Below are positions 53,945-62,897 of a stretch of DNA of 64,000 bases, one piece after another. Within the stretch, counting starts at the first letter, position 1, and every line of letters starts with the position of its first letter. The stretch is from Bradyrhizobium quebecense. GTDB lineage: Bacteria > Pseudomonadota > Alphaproteobacteria > Rhizobiales > Xanthobacteraceae. The DNA lies in assembly GCF_013373795.3 (NCBI RefSeq), contig NZ_CP088022.1:7812001-7876000 (forward strand), read 5' to 3'. The notes beneath the pieces were generated by a model, which saw nothing but the letters and a program-made list of their open reading frames with translations, did no database searches and had not been told where the DNA came from. The translations under genes and the position numbers were made by a program.

Positions 53945-54628
53945 ATGGCGCTTCCTCTGATCGTGTTCGACGTCAACGAGACCCTGCTCGACCTCGAGAC
54001 CATGGAGCCGGTGTTCGCGCGCATCTTCAATGACAAGAGCGCGATGCGGCTGTGGTTCGCGAATTTCATCATGTACTCGGCCGCGCTCACGGTGGCGGGC
54101 TGCTACGTGCCGTTCACCGACATCGGCGCGGCCGTCATGAAGATGCTGGCCGACACCCGCGGCATCAGGATCGAGGATGAGGGCAAGAAGGAGCTGACCG
54201 AGAAATTCTCCACCATGCCGCCTCATGCGGAAGTGCCGGCGGCGCTGCGCAAGCTGCGTGCGGCGGGCTTTCGGCTGTTCACGCTGACCGACAATCTGCT
54301 CGAGGTGCAGACGCGCCAGCTGACGAAGGGCGGCATTGTCGATCTGTTCGAGCGGCGCTTTTCAGCCGATGGCGTCAAGCATCACAAGCCGTCGCGGCAG
54401 GCCTATGGCTATGTCGAGCGGGAGCTCGGCGCCGAACCATCGGAGTTCTGCCTGATCGCCTGCCACACCTGGGACACGCTCGGCGCGGTAGCCGCCGGCT
54501 GGGAGGCCGCGCTGATCAAGCGGCCCGGCAACGACGTGCTCGGCGTCGGTCCGCAGCCGCAGGTCGTAGGTCGCAATCTCGACGATGTCGCCGACCAGCT
54601 GATCCGGCGCTATGGCGCCAAAGGGTAA
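53945..54628 (+). CDS. Haloacid dehalogenase type II (HAD)
   Basis: 227 residues. HAD motif I is IVFDVNETLLDL (nucleophile Asp, second Asp replaced by Asn as in L-2-haloacid dehalogenases). Motif II is LFTLTDNLLE, the Lys motif HHKPSRQAY, and motif III is the CHTWDTLGA region. The second-position Asn argues for dehalogenase over phosphatase. Follows the CGNR gene by 27 bases. GTG at 53936 is an alternative start. Confidence 0.9.
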   Translation: MALPLIVFDVNETLLDLETMEPVFARIFNDKSAMRLWFANFIMYSAALTVAGCYVPFTDIGAAVMKMLADTRGIRIEDEGKKELTEKFSTMPPHAEVPAALRKLRAAGFRLFTLTDNLLEVQTRQLTKGGIVDLFERRFSADGVKHHKPSRQAYGYVERELGAEPSEFCLIACHTWDTLGAVAAGWEAALIKRPGNDVLGVGPQPQVVGRNLDDVADQLIRRYGAKG

Positions 54629-54646
54629 CGGTCGCTGACGGATTTC

Positions 54647-54670
54647 GGAGGGGAGGATCAAAACCCCTCC
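54647..54670. terminator. Hairpin after the dehalogenase gene
   Basis: ggagggg..cccctcc inverted repeat, 7 bp with a 10-base loop, no clear T-run. Possible weak terminator of the CGNR-HAD transcript, 19 bases after its stop. Confidence 0.4.
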
Positions 54671-54802
54671 AGGCCCGATCGCTCGGAAGCGCATAAAACC
54701 GGAATGAAATCCATAGCGGTTGTCAACCATGCCCCTTGAGCCTTCCTCAACTTCCGCGGCGGATGCTCCGCCAGCTGACGGGATCGACAAGGAGCTCAAA
54801 GC

Positions 54803-55150
54803 ATGCCGGCAAAGGCACGAACGACCGCGAGCAACACCACCGCGCAGTCGCGCGAGGATATCCTGAATGCGCGGGCCATCAGCACGCTGGGCGCCGGCGT
54901 CGTCAACGCGATGAGTGCGGTCGGCGCCGCCGTCATCAAGAAGCACAAGCCGGCGCTCGGCAAGAGCCCGGATTGGTTCTGGCACGTGTTCGCGAAATGC
55001 GAGGCCAAGGCGGCACGGGTCGCCGAGCAGGCCGCGCGCGATCCGGAGGCCTGTGGCGATGCTACCTTCATCGAAGTCTATGCCGCGCAATTGCCGAAGC
55101 TGATGGCATCCGCGCTCGAGAGCCACGACAAGGCGCTCAAGGCGAAGTGA
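54803..55150 (+). CDS. Hypothetical helical protein (115 aa)
   Basis: Ribosome site aaggagc before 54803. Helical, mostly soluble: a Thr/Ser-rich start, a hydrophobic segment ISTLGAGVVNAMSAVGAAVI that could be a short membrane or amphipathic helix, then KSPDWFWHVFAKCEAKAARVAEQA. Unrecognised family, reminiscent of small bradyrhizobial stress proteins. Alone on its transcript; a 9-bp hairpin (gacaacggc/gccgttgtc, 55171-55194) follows. Confidence 0.6.
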   Translation: MPAKARTTASNTTAQSREDILNARAISTLGAGVVNAMSAVGAAVIKKHKPALGKSPDWFWHVFAKCEAKAARVAEQAARDPEACGDATFIEVYAAQLPKLMASALESHDKALKAK

Positions 55151-55334
55151 GGTCGCGACAAGAAGAGGTTGACAACGGCGATCGTGCCGTTGTCGTTCCC
55201 TCGATCTCTCTCTCTGCCGCGTCGCTGCGCAGAGCAGCCATGCGCTTGAAACCATAACCCGCCGCCGTTCGTAACCAACGGGTGGGAGAAGTCCGCGCCC
55301 GCGGGCTTCCGGATTTTTCAATCCAAGGCGGTTG

Positions 55335-55499
55335 ATGGTGAAGCACCTTGTTTCCGATGAAGAGAAGTGTGACGCGTGTAACGGGACCGGCTTTCCAGCG
55401 GTGAAGCAGCCGGGCGAGCCGGGACGGAAGATTTATCCCGAGCCCTGCAAGAAATGCGGCGGCAAGGGGCGGATCAGGAAGGCGACCTGGGGGAAATAG
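55335..55499 (+). CDS. DnaJ-type zinc-ribbon mini protein (54 aa)
   Basis: ATG at 55335 with aaggcgg upstream. The product has two CxxCxGxG units: CDACNGTG near residue 12 and CKKCGGKG near 39, joined by a Pro/Gly linker, then a basic tail (GRIRKATWGK). The pair is the zinc-binding module of DnaJ chaperones, here alone. Very small proteins of this type are widespread in rhizobia. The region between 55151 and 55334 shows only the hairpin at 55171-55194. Confidence 0.82.
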   Translation: MVKHLVSDEEKCDACNGTGFPAVKQPGEPGRKIYPEPCKKCGGKGRIRKATWGK

Positions 55500-55637
55500 C
55501 CGCCTAAAGCAATCGCTACGCAGCTGCGGTGATCGCGGTGTGCGACCGCGTGTGACGCGCGTCACGGCGGGAGCCGGCACAGCGAGCCATTGATAGCGCC
55601 ATGAACGGGCGGTCTCCCGTCAATCATGGAGCTGAAG

Positions 55638-57101
55638 ATGACGTCCTCCCTTGCAATCAGTGTTTCCGATGACGGCCTTGCTCTGGTGCCGGAGCATGAT
55701 CAAGCCGCCGCGTCCCTCGTTCCCGCCGATGTGACCAGCGCGCCGCAGCGCCAGTTCTGGGAGACCGAGCACACCCGCCCGGATTTTCAGCCCTCCAACG
55801 AGGCAGCGCCCGAGCTGGTCGCGGCCACCGCCAACTATCTCGGCGAATGCATGCGGCACCCCTACCTGCCGGTGTCGGAAATCCGCGCGCGGCAGTTCGC
55901 CCGGATCAAGGAGCTGGTCGAGCTCGCCTACCGCGACATTCCGGTCTACCGCGCCAAGTATGATGCGGCCGGCTTCAAGCCGGAGCATCTGCGCGACTAC
56001 GACGACATCCAGAAGATCCCGGTCATCACTAAGCCCGAGCTGGTCGCGGCCTTCCCGGACCAGTGCGTCAACAAGAAGTACAAGCAGGAAAATTTGTTTC
56101 CGACGCGCTCGTCGGGCTCGTCCGGCCAGACCTTGCTGATCCGCGTCGATTATGACGCCGTCATCACCGACACCATCCAGGGCGTCCGCCAGTTCGCGAT
56201 GCAGAGCGGCGGCAATTACCGCGCCGAGGACCTGCTCGCCCATGTCTACACCGTGCCGTGGTGGTTCGATTCGATCGGCGGCGACTATCCGACCGCTTTC
56301 ATCTCCAACCTGATCCCGCCGGCGCGCGTCGCCCAGCATCTGCGCTATCTCGGGCCGAAGATCCTGTCGCTCTATCCGTCGAGCCTCGATGCGCTGATGC
56401 CGCATGTCGACGAGTTCCGCTCTTCGCTCAATCTCGCGGTGACGCATTCGGAATACTCCTCGCGCGCCGCCCGTCAGGAATGGTCGCGCCAGCTCGGCGT
56501 GCCCGTGCTCGACGAATATTCCTCCGAGGAGGCGACGCGGATCGCGCTCGAGATGCCCGACGGCCAGTATCACGTCTGCGAGGACACCGTGCATCTCGAC
56601 GTGCTCGACCCCGTCACGATGGAGCCGCAGGCTGCCGGCCAGTCCGGCATCGCCGTGATCACCAATTTGCTCAACGAGGCGATGCCGTTCATCCGCTACG
56701 TGCAGGGCGACTACATCACCCAGCCCGCCAATCCCGCGCCGTCTGATATCAACTGGTCGCAGATCGCGAGCATCGACGGCCGGCTCAACGACGCCTTCGT
56801 CAACCGCGACGGCCGCAAGGTCCCGGCCGGCAGCATCCTGGATGCGACCTATCGCTGGATGTTCGATTGCAATCTGCATCTGGCACAGTTCGAGATCGTG
56901 CAACGCGGCGTCGACCTCGTCGAGGCGCGCGTCGTGCTCGGCCAGGATACGCCGATGTCACGTCTGCACGGCTCGGTCGCGCATCTCGAGGATCTGCTCG
57001 CGGCCTGCCTCGAGCATCCGGTCCGGGTGCAGGCCAACGCGCTGCTGGCGTTTCCGCCCAAGGTCGGCAAGCGCCGCCCGATCCGCCGCGAGATCGACTA
57101 A
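55638..57101 (+). CDS. PaaK/CapK-like adenylate-forming enzyme
   Basis: 487 residues. Contains TRSSGSSGQTLLI (phosphate-binding P-loop of phenylacetate-CoA-ligase-type enzymes), EYSSEEATRIALE, and GDYITQ, with the family's C-terminal lid. Expected to activate a carboxylic acid with ATP (and perhaps CoA). No acyl-carrier gene is visible. Start at 55638 (ggag at 55628) rather than 55626. Its stop shares the A of the next ATG, so it is coupled to the ABC permease. Confidence 0.9.
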   Translation: MTSSLAISVSDDGLALVPEHDQAAASLVPADVTSAPQRQFWETEHTRPDFQPSNEAAPELVAATANYLGECMRHPYLPVSEIRARQFARIKELVELAYRDIPVYRAKYDAAGFKPEHLRDYDDIQKIPVITKPELVAAFPDQCVNKKYKQENLFPTRSSGSSGQTLLIRVDYDAVITDTIQGVRQFAMQSGGNYRAEDLLAHVYTVPWWFDSIGGDYPTAFISNLIPPARVAQHLRYLGPKILSLYPSSLDALMPHVDEFRSSLNLAVTHSEYSSRAARQEWSRQLGVPVLDEYSSEEATRIALEMPDGQYHVCEDTVHLDVLDPVTMEPQAAGQSGIAVITNLLNEAMPFIRYVQGDYITQPANPAPSDINWSQIASIDGRLNDAFVNRDGRKVPAGSILDATYRWMFDCNLHLAQFEIVQRGVDLVEARVVLGQDTPMSRLHGSVAHLEDLLAACLEHPVRVQANALLAFPPKVGKRRPIRREID

Positions 57102-57922
57102 TGCCGGCCGCACGGGTGGATGCCATGACACAGTCATTGAACCGCATCGCCGCCATGACGGCGCGCTATTACTACATCCTGCGCTCGTCATGGCTCCGGC
57201 TGCTCGAGATCGTCTACTGGCCGGCGATGCAGATGCTGGTGTGGGGTTTCCTCTACACCTACCTCTATCAGAGCAAGTCGGCGATGGCCTCGACTGCCGG
57301 CCTGCTGCTCGGCGCCGTCCTGCTCTGGGACGTGCTGTTTCGCGGCCAGCTCGGCTTCACCTTCACCTTCCTGGAGGAGATCTGGTCGCGCAATCTCGCC
57401 AACCTGATGATGAGCCCGTTGCAGCCTTTCGAGCTTGCGGCCTCGCTGATGCTGATGAGCCTGATCCGGCTCGTGATCGGCACGTTGCCGGTGACATTGC
57501 TGACGCTGCTGCTGTTCGGCTTCAACGTCTATGCGATGGGGCCGGGGTTGATCGCGTTCTTCTTCAACCTCGTGCTGACCAGCTGGGCGATCGGGCTCGT
57601 CGTCGCCGGCCTCGTGATCCGCCAGGGCCTCGGCGCCGAAAGCCTCGCCTACTCGATCATGATCGTGCTGCTGCCGCTGTGCTGCGTCTACTACCCGGTC
57701 GAGGCGCTGCCGGCCTGGCTGCATCCGGTCGCCTGGTCGCTGACGCCGACCTATGTGTTCGAGGGCATGCGCGCCGTGTTGCTCGACGGCACCTTCCGTA
57801 CCGACCTGATGATCGAAGGCCTCGCGCTCAATGCCGTCTATCTCGGCATCGGCTTCGCCACATTCGTTGCCCTGTTGCAGAGCGCCCGCCACAAGGGCGG
57901 CCTGCTCACCATGGGCGAGTAA
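57101..57922 (+). CDS. ABC-2 type exporter permease
   Basis: 273 residues, six membrane helices with an N-terminal amphipathic stretch, of the ABC-2 family (LRLLEIVYWPAMQMLVWGFL; LLGAVLLWDVLFRGQLGFTF; SLTPTYVFEGMR near the C-terminus). The start overlaps the stop of the PaaK-like gene (TAATG). ATG at 57125 is an alternative. Together with the next gene it forms an exporter. Confidence 0.9.
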   Translation: MPAARVDAMTQSLNRIAAMTARYYYILRSSWLRLLEIVYWPAMQMLVWGFLYTYLYQSKSAMASTAGLLLGAVLLWDVLFRGQLGFTFTFLEEIWSRNLANLMMSPLQPFELAASLMLMSLIRLVIGTLPVTLLTLLLFGFNVYAMGPGLIAFFFNLVLTSWAIGLVVAGLVIRQGLGAESLAYSIMIVLLPLCCVYYPVEALPAWLHPVAWSLTPTYVFEGMRAVLLDGTFRTDLMIEGLALNAVYLGIGFATFVALLQSARHKGGLLTMGE

Positions 57923-57934
57923 GGGGAGACATCC

Positions 57935-58762
57935 ATGAGCCGCATCGAACGCTTTTTGCCCCGCAGACATCTGACACCGGTGTCGCCAAACACCACGCCC
58001 GCGCAGGACAATGCGCCCGACAGCCTCGGTATCGATGAGGCGCCAGCCATCGCGGTCGAAGACCTCTGCAAGAAGTACCGCTCCCATTGGGCCGTCGACG
58101 ACGTGAACTTCAACGTGCCGAAGGGCTGGACCGTCGGCCTGCTCGGCGGCAACGGCGCCGGCAAGACCACCACCATCGCCATGATCATGGGCCTGGTGGT
58201 GCCAAGCTTCGGCCGCGCCATCGTGCTGGGCCACGACATGGCGACCGAGCGTCACAAGGTGCTCAGCCGGATGAATTTCGAAAGCCCCTATGTCGCGTTG
58301 CCGGGACGGCTCACCGTGCGGCAGAACCTGACGGTATTCGGCCGGCTCTATGGCGTCGCCAATCTCAAGGCGCGGATCGAGGAACTGATCGAGGATTTCG
58401 AGCTCGGCGACGTGCTCGACCGCGTCACCGGGCGGCTCTCGGCCGGCCAGAAGACCCGCGTCGCCGTCGCGAAGGCGCTGATCAACGATCCGGACGTGCT
58501 GTTGCTCGACGAGCCGACGGCATCGCTCGATCCTGACCGTGCCGAGTGGGTGCGCAGCCGGCTGCGCGCCTATCAAAAGCGCCGCGGTGCCACCATCCTG
58601 CTGTCCTCGCACAACATGACCGAGGTCGAGCAGCTCTGCGACTTCGTCGTCATCATGAGCCGCGGCCGCGTCGTCGCGATGGGGCGTCCGGGCGAGCTCG
58701 CCGAGCGCTTCAAGTGCCGGGACCTCGACGAGGTCTTCATCTATCTGGCGAGGGTCGCGTGA
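57935..58762 (+). CDS. ABC exporter ATPase
   Basis: 275 residues. An N-terminal extension of about 40 residues, then an NBD: Walker A LLGGNGAGKTTTIAMIMGL, Q-loop replaced around NFESPYVAL, signature LSAGQKTRVAVAKAL (LSAGQ for LSGGQ), Walker B VLLLDEPTASLD, switch His SSHNMTEVE. Partner of the preceding ABC-2 permease; 12 bases between them. Confidence 0.94.
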   Translation: MSRIERFLPRRHLTPVSPNTTPAQDNAPDSLGIDEAPAIAVEDLCKKYRSHWAVDDVNFNVPKGWTVGLLGGNGAGKTTTIAMIMGLVVPSFGRAIVLGHDMATERHKVLSRMNFESPYVALPGRLTVRQNLTVFGRLYGVANLKARIEELIEDFELGDVLDRVTGRLSAGQKTRVAVAKALINDPDVLLLDEPTASLDPDRAEWVRSRLRAYQKRRGATILLSSHNMTEVEQLCDFVVIMSRGRVVAMGRPGELAERFKCRDLDEVFIYLARVA

Positions 58763-59355
58763 TGCCGCTGCTTGGTTCCCCGAACCGCGAACGGATCGCG
58801 ATCCGCCGGGAGCGCCGTTCCGACGTGGCGGCGCGCGAAGCCCTGCTCGATGCCGCGTTCGGCCCTGGCCGCTTCGCCAAGACCTCGGAGCGGCTGCGCG
58901 AAGGGCGCAAGCCGGCGCGCGGCCTTGCCCTGGTCGCCCGGCGCGGCGGCCGGCTGGTCGGCACGTTAAGGCTGTGGCCGGTCGTGATCGGCACCGGTCA
59001 CGCCTGCCTGCTGCTCGGCCCGCTCGCGGTGGCGGAGGATGCACGGTGTCTCGGCATCGGCGCCGCGCTGATGCGGCAGGCCTTGCAGCGGGCGCAGCGG
59101 CTCGGCCACCGCGCCGTCATCCTCGTCGGCGATGCAGCCTATTATGACCGCTTCGGCTTCTCGGCGGCGAAAACCGGCGCGCTCCGCATGCCCGGCCCGT
59201 ATCAGCGCGATCGCCTTTTGGCCTGCGAATTCGTGCCGGACGCGTTGCGCGGGGCGGGCGGCCTGATTGCCGCAACGAGCCCGCCGCCGTCGCGGCTGTC
59301 CGGATTGATGGACAGGATCGCCGGCAGCCAGGCCCCGGTCGGACAACCGGCCTGA
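58762..59355 (+). CDS. GNAT-family N-acetyltransferase
   Basis: 197 residues. The fold's acetyl-CoA motif is LLGPLAVAEDARCLGIGAALMRQAL, followed by VILVGDAAYYDRFGFSAA, as in YhbS-type acetyltransferases. The ATG overlaps the ATPase stop by one base (GTGATG). Last gene of the operon, so it probably modifies the same product or a precursor, or confers self-protection. No substrate can be named. Confidence 0.88.
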   Translation: MPLLGSPNRERIAIRRERRSDVAAREALLDAAFGPGRFAKTSERLREGRKPARGLALVARRGGRLVGTLRLWPVVIGTGHACLLLGPLAVAEDARCLGIGAALMRQALQRAQRLGHRAVILVGDAAYYDRFGFSAAKTGALRMPGPYQRDRLLACEFVPDALRGAGGLIAATSPPPSRLSGLMDRIAGSQAPVGQPA

Positions 59356-59520
59356 TCCGGCACCTTTTCCGGCTTGGGGGGCCTTGGGGGCATGGCGGTT
59401 TGGTTGTTCTTGGCGTAAAGCAGCCCAAATCGTCATGCGGCCGTGCCGCCTGCCGGGTACGCAGCCTCAGGTCGTCCTGCTCGACGTTCTGCACCCGGAC
59501 CAATCAAGGTTTCCCATCCC

Positions 59521-61575
59521 GTGCCCTTTCCGACCACAAGTTCGCCGCTCGCCCGCGCCTTGGCTGAGCGCAACTACGATCAGCCGACCCCTGTCCAGCT
59601 CGCCGTGCTCGCGGACGACGCCGTCGACCGTGATCTTCTCGTTTCGGCCCAAACCGGTTCGGGCAAGACCGTTGCCTACGGATTGGCCATGGCAAAAGAT
59701 CTGCTCGACGGCGCCGAGCGGTTCGAGCCGGCCGCCGCACCGCTGGCGCTGATCGTCGCGCCGACGCGGGAGCTCGCCTTGCAGGTTCAGCGCGAGCTCG
59801 CCTGGCTCTATGAGCACGCGGACGGTCGCGTCGTTTCCTGCGTCGGTGGCATGGACCCGCGCCGCGAGCAGCGCGAGCTTGCCGCAGGCGCCCACATCGT
59901 GGTCGGCACGCCCGGCCGGTTGTGCGACCATTTGCGGCGCGGCCGTCTCGATATTTCAGGATTGCGGGTCGTCGTCCTCGACGAGGCCGATGAGATGCTC
60001 AATCTCGGCTTCCGCGAGGACATGGAGTTCATTCTCGAGACCACGCCTGACACGCGCCGCACTTTGCTGTTCTCGGCGACGTTTCCGCGCGGCATCGTCG
60101 CGCTGGCCAAGCAGTATCAGCAGCAGGCGTTCCGGATCGAGGTCGCGGGCGACGAGGGCGGCCACGCCGATATCGAGTACCGTGCCATCCGGGTGGCCGC
60201 CGACGATGTCGAGCACGCGGTCGTCAACGTGCTGCGCTTCCATGAGGCGCCGAGCGCGCTGGTGTTTTGCAACACGCGAGAAGCCGTCAGGCATTTGCAG
60301 GCGGCGCTGCTGGAGCGCGGGTTCTCCGTGGCCTCGCTGTCAGGCGAAATGACCCAGAACGAGCGCACCCAGGCGCTGCAGGCGTTGCGTGACGGACGGT
60401 CCAGGGTCTGTGTCGCGACCGACGTGGCGGCGCGCGGCATCGACCTGCCGAGCCTCGACCTCGTCATTCATGCCGATCTGCCGAAAGACCCGGAGGTCAT
60501 GCAGCATCGCTCAGGCCGCACCGGCCGCGCCGGCCGCAAGGGGGTCAGCATCCTGCTGGTGCCGCCGGCACGGCGGCGGCGCGCCGAGCTGCTGCTGGAT
60601 CTGGCCGGCATCGATGTGGTCTGGGGTTCTGCGCCGCAGGCGGATGAGATCCGCAAGCTCGACCATGACCGCCTGCTGCAGGATGCGGTGTTCTCCGAGG
60701 AGATGAGCTCCGACGATCAGGTGCTCGCACAAGCCTTGCTTGCCGAGCGGTCGCCCGAGGAGATCGCCGCGGCGCTTGCCCGGTTTTATCGCGCGCGGCT
60801 GCCTGCGCCCGAAGACATTCTCGATCCCGGCGAGGGACGGGGCCGGGACGATCGCCGCGGCGAGCGCACCTCGCGCCGCGAGGATCGTCCTGCCGGGCCG
60901 CGATCGAAGGCCGGCAAGGCTTCCCCGCGTCACGGCATGGAGGAGGCCAGCGTCTGGTTCCGCGCCTCGATCGGACGCAGAAAGAATGCCGAAGCCCGCT
61001 GGCTGTTGCCGATGATCTGTCGTCGCGGCGGCATCGACAAGCACGACATCGGCGCCATCAAGATCCTGGATACGACCACCGAGTTCGAGATCGCTGCGCG
61101 GGTCGCGGATTCCTTCGCTGTCAAGATCAAGCGTCCGGACAAGGAAGACACCATCCGCATCGAGCCGCTGGCTGACGCTCCGCAGCGGCAGGCGCCCTCG
61201 GACAAGCCGGCCCGCAAGCCCAGGCACGATTCTTGGCGTGACAAGGATGACGGCGGCCACAGCGCACCGCGCCGCGACGAGCCGCGTGATGAGGCGGCAG
61301 CCAAGCGACGCGGCAAGCCGGATCGCGAGGCGAGAGTGTTTTCGAGCGAAGGCGCGGGCCGTTCGCGTGAAGACTACGCGCCAAGGCAGGAATCCGGAGC
61401 TCCCTTCCGATTCAATCGGGACGGAAAGGGCGCGAAGCCGAAATCTGGCGATGAGCCAAGGTTCGGAAAGAAAAAGCAGCATCGGAACAAACCCGGCCAG
61501 CCTGGACACTGGCCAGACGTGTCGGCGGCGAAGCCGAAGTTCGGCAAGAAGCCAAAGAAGAAGCATCGCGGTTGA
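59521..61575 (+). CDS. DEAD-box RNA helicase with repeat-derived tail
   Basis: 684 residues. Full motif set: Q-motif RNYDQPTPVQLAV, I AQTGSGKT, Ia PTRELA, Ib TPGRL, II VLDEADEML, III SATFPR, IV/V VFCNTREAV and VATDVAARGIDLPS, VI HRSGRTGRAGR. An RNA-binding domain of DbpA type follows (about 480-565, RWLLPMICRRGGIDKHDIGAIKILD), then a basic low-complexity tail. In the tail, residues about 606-637 (FSSEGAGRSRED..FRFNRDGKGAK) are translated from a palindromic repeat. GTG at 59521 is used; a longer GTG start at 59443 is possible. Confidence 0.93.
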   Translation: MPFPTTSSPLARALAERNYDQPTPVQLAVLADDAVDRDLLVSAQTGSGKTVAYGLAMAKDLLDGAERFEPAAAPLALIVAPTRELALQVQRELAWLYEHADGRVVSCVGGMDPRREQRELAAGAHIVVGTPGRLCDHLRRGRLDISGLRVVVLDEADEMLNLGFREDMEFILETTPDTRRTLLFSATFPRGIVALAKQYQQQAFRIEVAGDEGGHADIEYRAIRVAADDVEHAVVNVLRFHEAPSALVFCNTREAVRHLQAALLERGFSVASLSGEMTQNERTQALQALRDGRSRVCVATDVAARGIDLPSLDLVIHADLPKDPEVMQHRSGRTGRAGRKGVSILLVPPARRRRAELLLDLAGIDVVWGSAPQADEIRKLDHDRLLQDAVFSEEMSSDDQVLAQALLAERSPEEIAAALARFYRARLPAPEDILDPGEGRGRDDRRGERTSRREDRPAGPRSKAGKASPRHGMEEASVWFRASIGRRKNAEARWLLPMICRRGGIDKHDIGAIKILDTTTEFEIAARVADSFAVKIKRPDKEDTIRIEPLADAPQRQAPSDKPARKPRHDSWRDKDDGGHSAPRRDEPRDEAAAKRRGKPDREARVFSSEGAGRSREDYAPRQESGAPFRFNRDGKGAKPKSGDEPRFGKKKQHRNKPGQPGHWPDVSAAKPKFGKKPKKKHRG

Positions 61576-61682
61576 GTTGGCGGTGCCACGGCGGGGCCGC
61601 GCGCTTTTGCTCGCTGATGCAGCGATGATTGCAGCAAGCCCCGGATGCAGCGCCGCGCGAGTCAAAGGACGTGCCACATTCT

Positions 61683-61712
61683 CACCGTCGTCCCGGCGGA
61701 GGCCGGGACCCA
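61683..61712. repeat. REP copy, left half of the interrupted pair
   Basis: ccgtcgtcccggcggaggccgggacccat, the first REP of a pair whose second member now begins at 63155. The spacer (61713-61780) leads to atgcggtggtt, the left edge of the IS1111-group insertion. Confidence 0.8.
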
Positions 61713-61856
61713 TTACCCCGAATGCTCGTTGTTGCGTGACGCTGCGGCCACAATCCCGCTTACAATCACATGCGGTGGTTGATGGTGTGGACGGCCCCCT
61801 ACGGCATCAGTGTGCCAGAATGAGGTTGTTGCAAATCTCAGACATGGGAGCCGTCC

Positions 61857-62897
61857 GTGAACCAGATTATCCGCATTGGGATGGATACGTCGAAGCATAT
61901 TTTTGTGCTGCATGGGGTTGATGCGTCCGAGCAGCCGGTCTTACGCAAGAAGCTTTCGCGCAAACTCGTGCTGGAGTTCTTCGCCAAATTGCCGCCGACG
62001 GTGATCGGGATGGAGGCCTGCGGGGCGTCGCAATATTGGGCGCGCGAGCTTTCCAAGCTCGGTCACGAGGTGAAGCTGATGGCGCCGCAATTGGTTAAAC
62101 CCTACGTGATGCGGAACAAGAATGACGGGCGTGATGCAGAAGGCCTGTGTGAAGCGATGAGCCGGCCGAGCATGCGCTTTGTGCCGGTGAAGACGGCCGA
62201 GCAGCAGGCTGCGCTGATGCTGATGGGGGTCCGCGACGGACTGATCGCCCGGCGCACCCAATTGACCAACACGATCCGCGGCCATGCGGCGGAGTATGGC
62301 CTGATCGCGCCCAAGGGACTGGACGCGATCGAACCACTGCTGGCGCGGATCGCGCAGGACGAGACGCTTCCCGCTCTGGCGCGCGAGCTGTTTGTCGTGC
62401 TGGGCCGGGAGTGCGTCAGGCTTGAGGGCGAGTTGGAGGTGGTTGAGGCCAGGCTGATGGCCTGGCACCGCGGCGATGCCACGGGCCGGCGCCTGGCTCA
62501 GATCCCCTCGGTCGGTCCGATCATTGCAACGATGCTGGTGATGAAGACACCTGATCCGGGCGCGTTCCGCTCCGGTCGTCACTTTGCGGCTTGGCTCGGC
62601 CTCACGCCCAAGGACCATTCCACCGCAGGCAAGACCAGGCTCGGCAAGATTACCCGGGCGGGCGACCAGGACCTGCGCCGTCTGCTGGTCGTCGGGGCCA
62701 CGGCGGTGATCCAGCAGGCCAGGCGGGGGCGCGGTCATCACTCGCGCTGGCTGCTGGCGCTGATCAAGCGTAAGCCGCCGAAGCTTGCGGCCGTAGCGCT
62801 CGCCAACAAGGTGGCGCGCATCGTCTGGAAGCTGATGGTGACGGGTGAGAGTTATGACGCCGCACGGCTGAATGCCGCGACGACGGGTACCGCTTAA
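61857..62897 (+). CDS. IS110/IS1111-family transposase
   Basis: 346 residues. N-terminal RuvC-like DEDD domain: IGMDTSKHIFVLHG (D), IGMEACGASQYWARELSKLGHEVKLMAP (E), and VMRNKNDGRDAEGLCEA (DxxD). The C-terminal Tnp20-type domain with catalytic Ser follows IPSVGPIIATMLV, and FRSGRHFAAWLGLTPKDHSTAGKTRLGKITRAGDQ. No frameshift or stop, so likely active. Recombination is expected to be RNA-guided. Confidence 0.95.
   Translation: MNQIIRIGMDTSKHIFVLHGVDASEQPVLRKKLSRKLVLEFFAKLPPTVIGMEACGASQYWARELSKLGHEVKLMAPQLVKPYVMRNKNDGRDAEGLCEAMSRPSMRFVPVKTAEQQAALMLMGVRDGLIARRTQLTNTIRGHAAEYGLIAPKGLDAIEPLLARIAQDETLPALARELFVVLGRECVRLEGELEVVEARLMAWHRGDATGRRLAQIPSVGPIIATMLVMKTPDPGAFRSGRHFAAWLGLTPKDHSTAGKTRLGKITRAGDQDLRRLLVVGATAVIQQARRGRGHHSRWLLALIKRKPPKLAAVALANKVARIVWKLMVTGESYDAARLNAATTGTA

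Noticed and set aside
59384..59520. A possible leader peptide or regulatory RNA upstream of the DEAD-box helicase
   Set aside because: An open frame runs through it and the sequence is GC-rich, but there is no convincing ribosome site or terminator/antiterminator pair. It may simply be a longer N-terminus from GTG at 59443.
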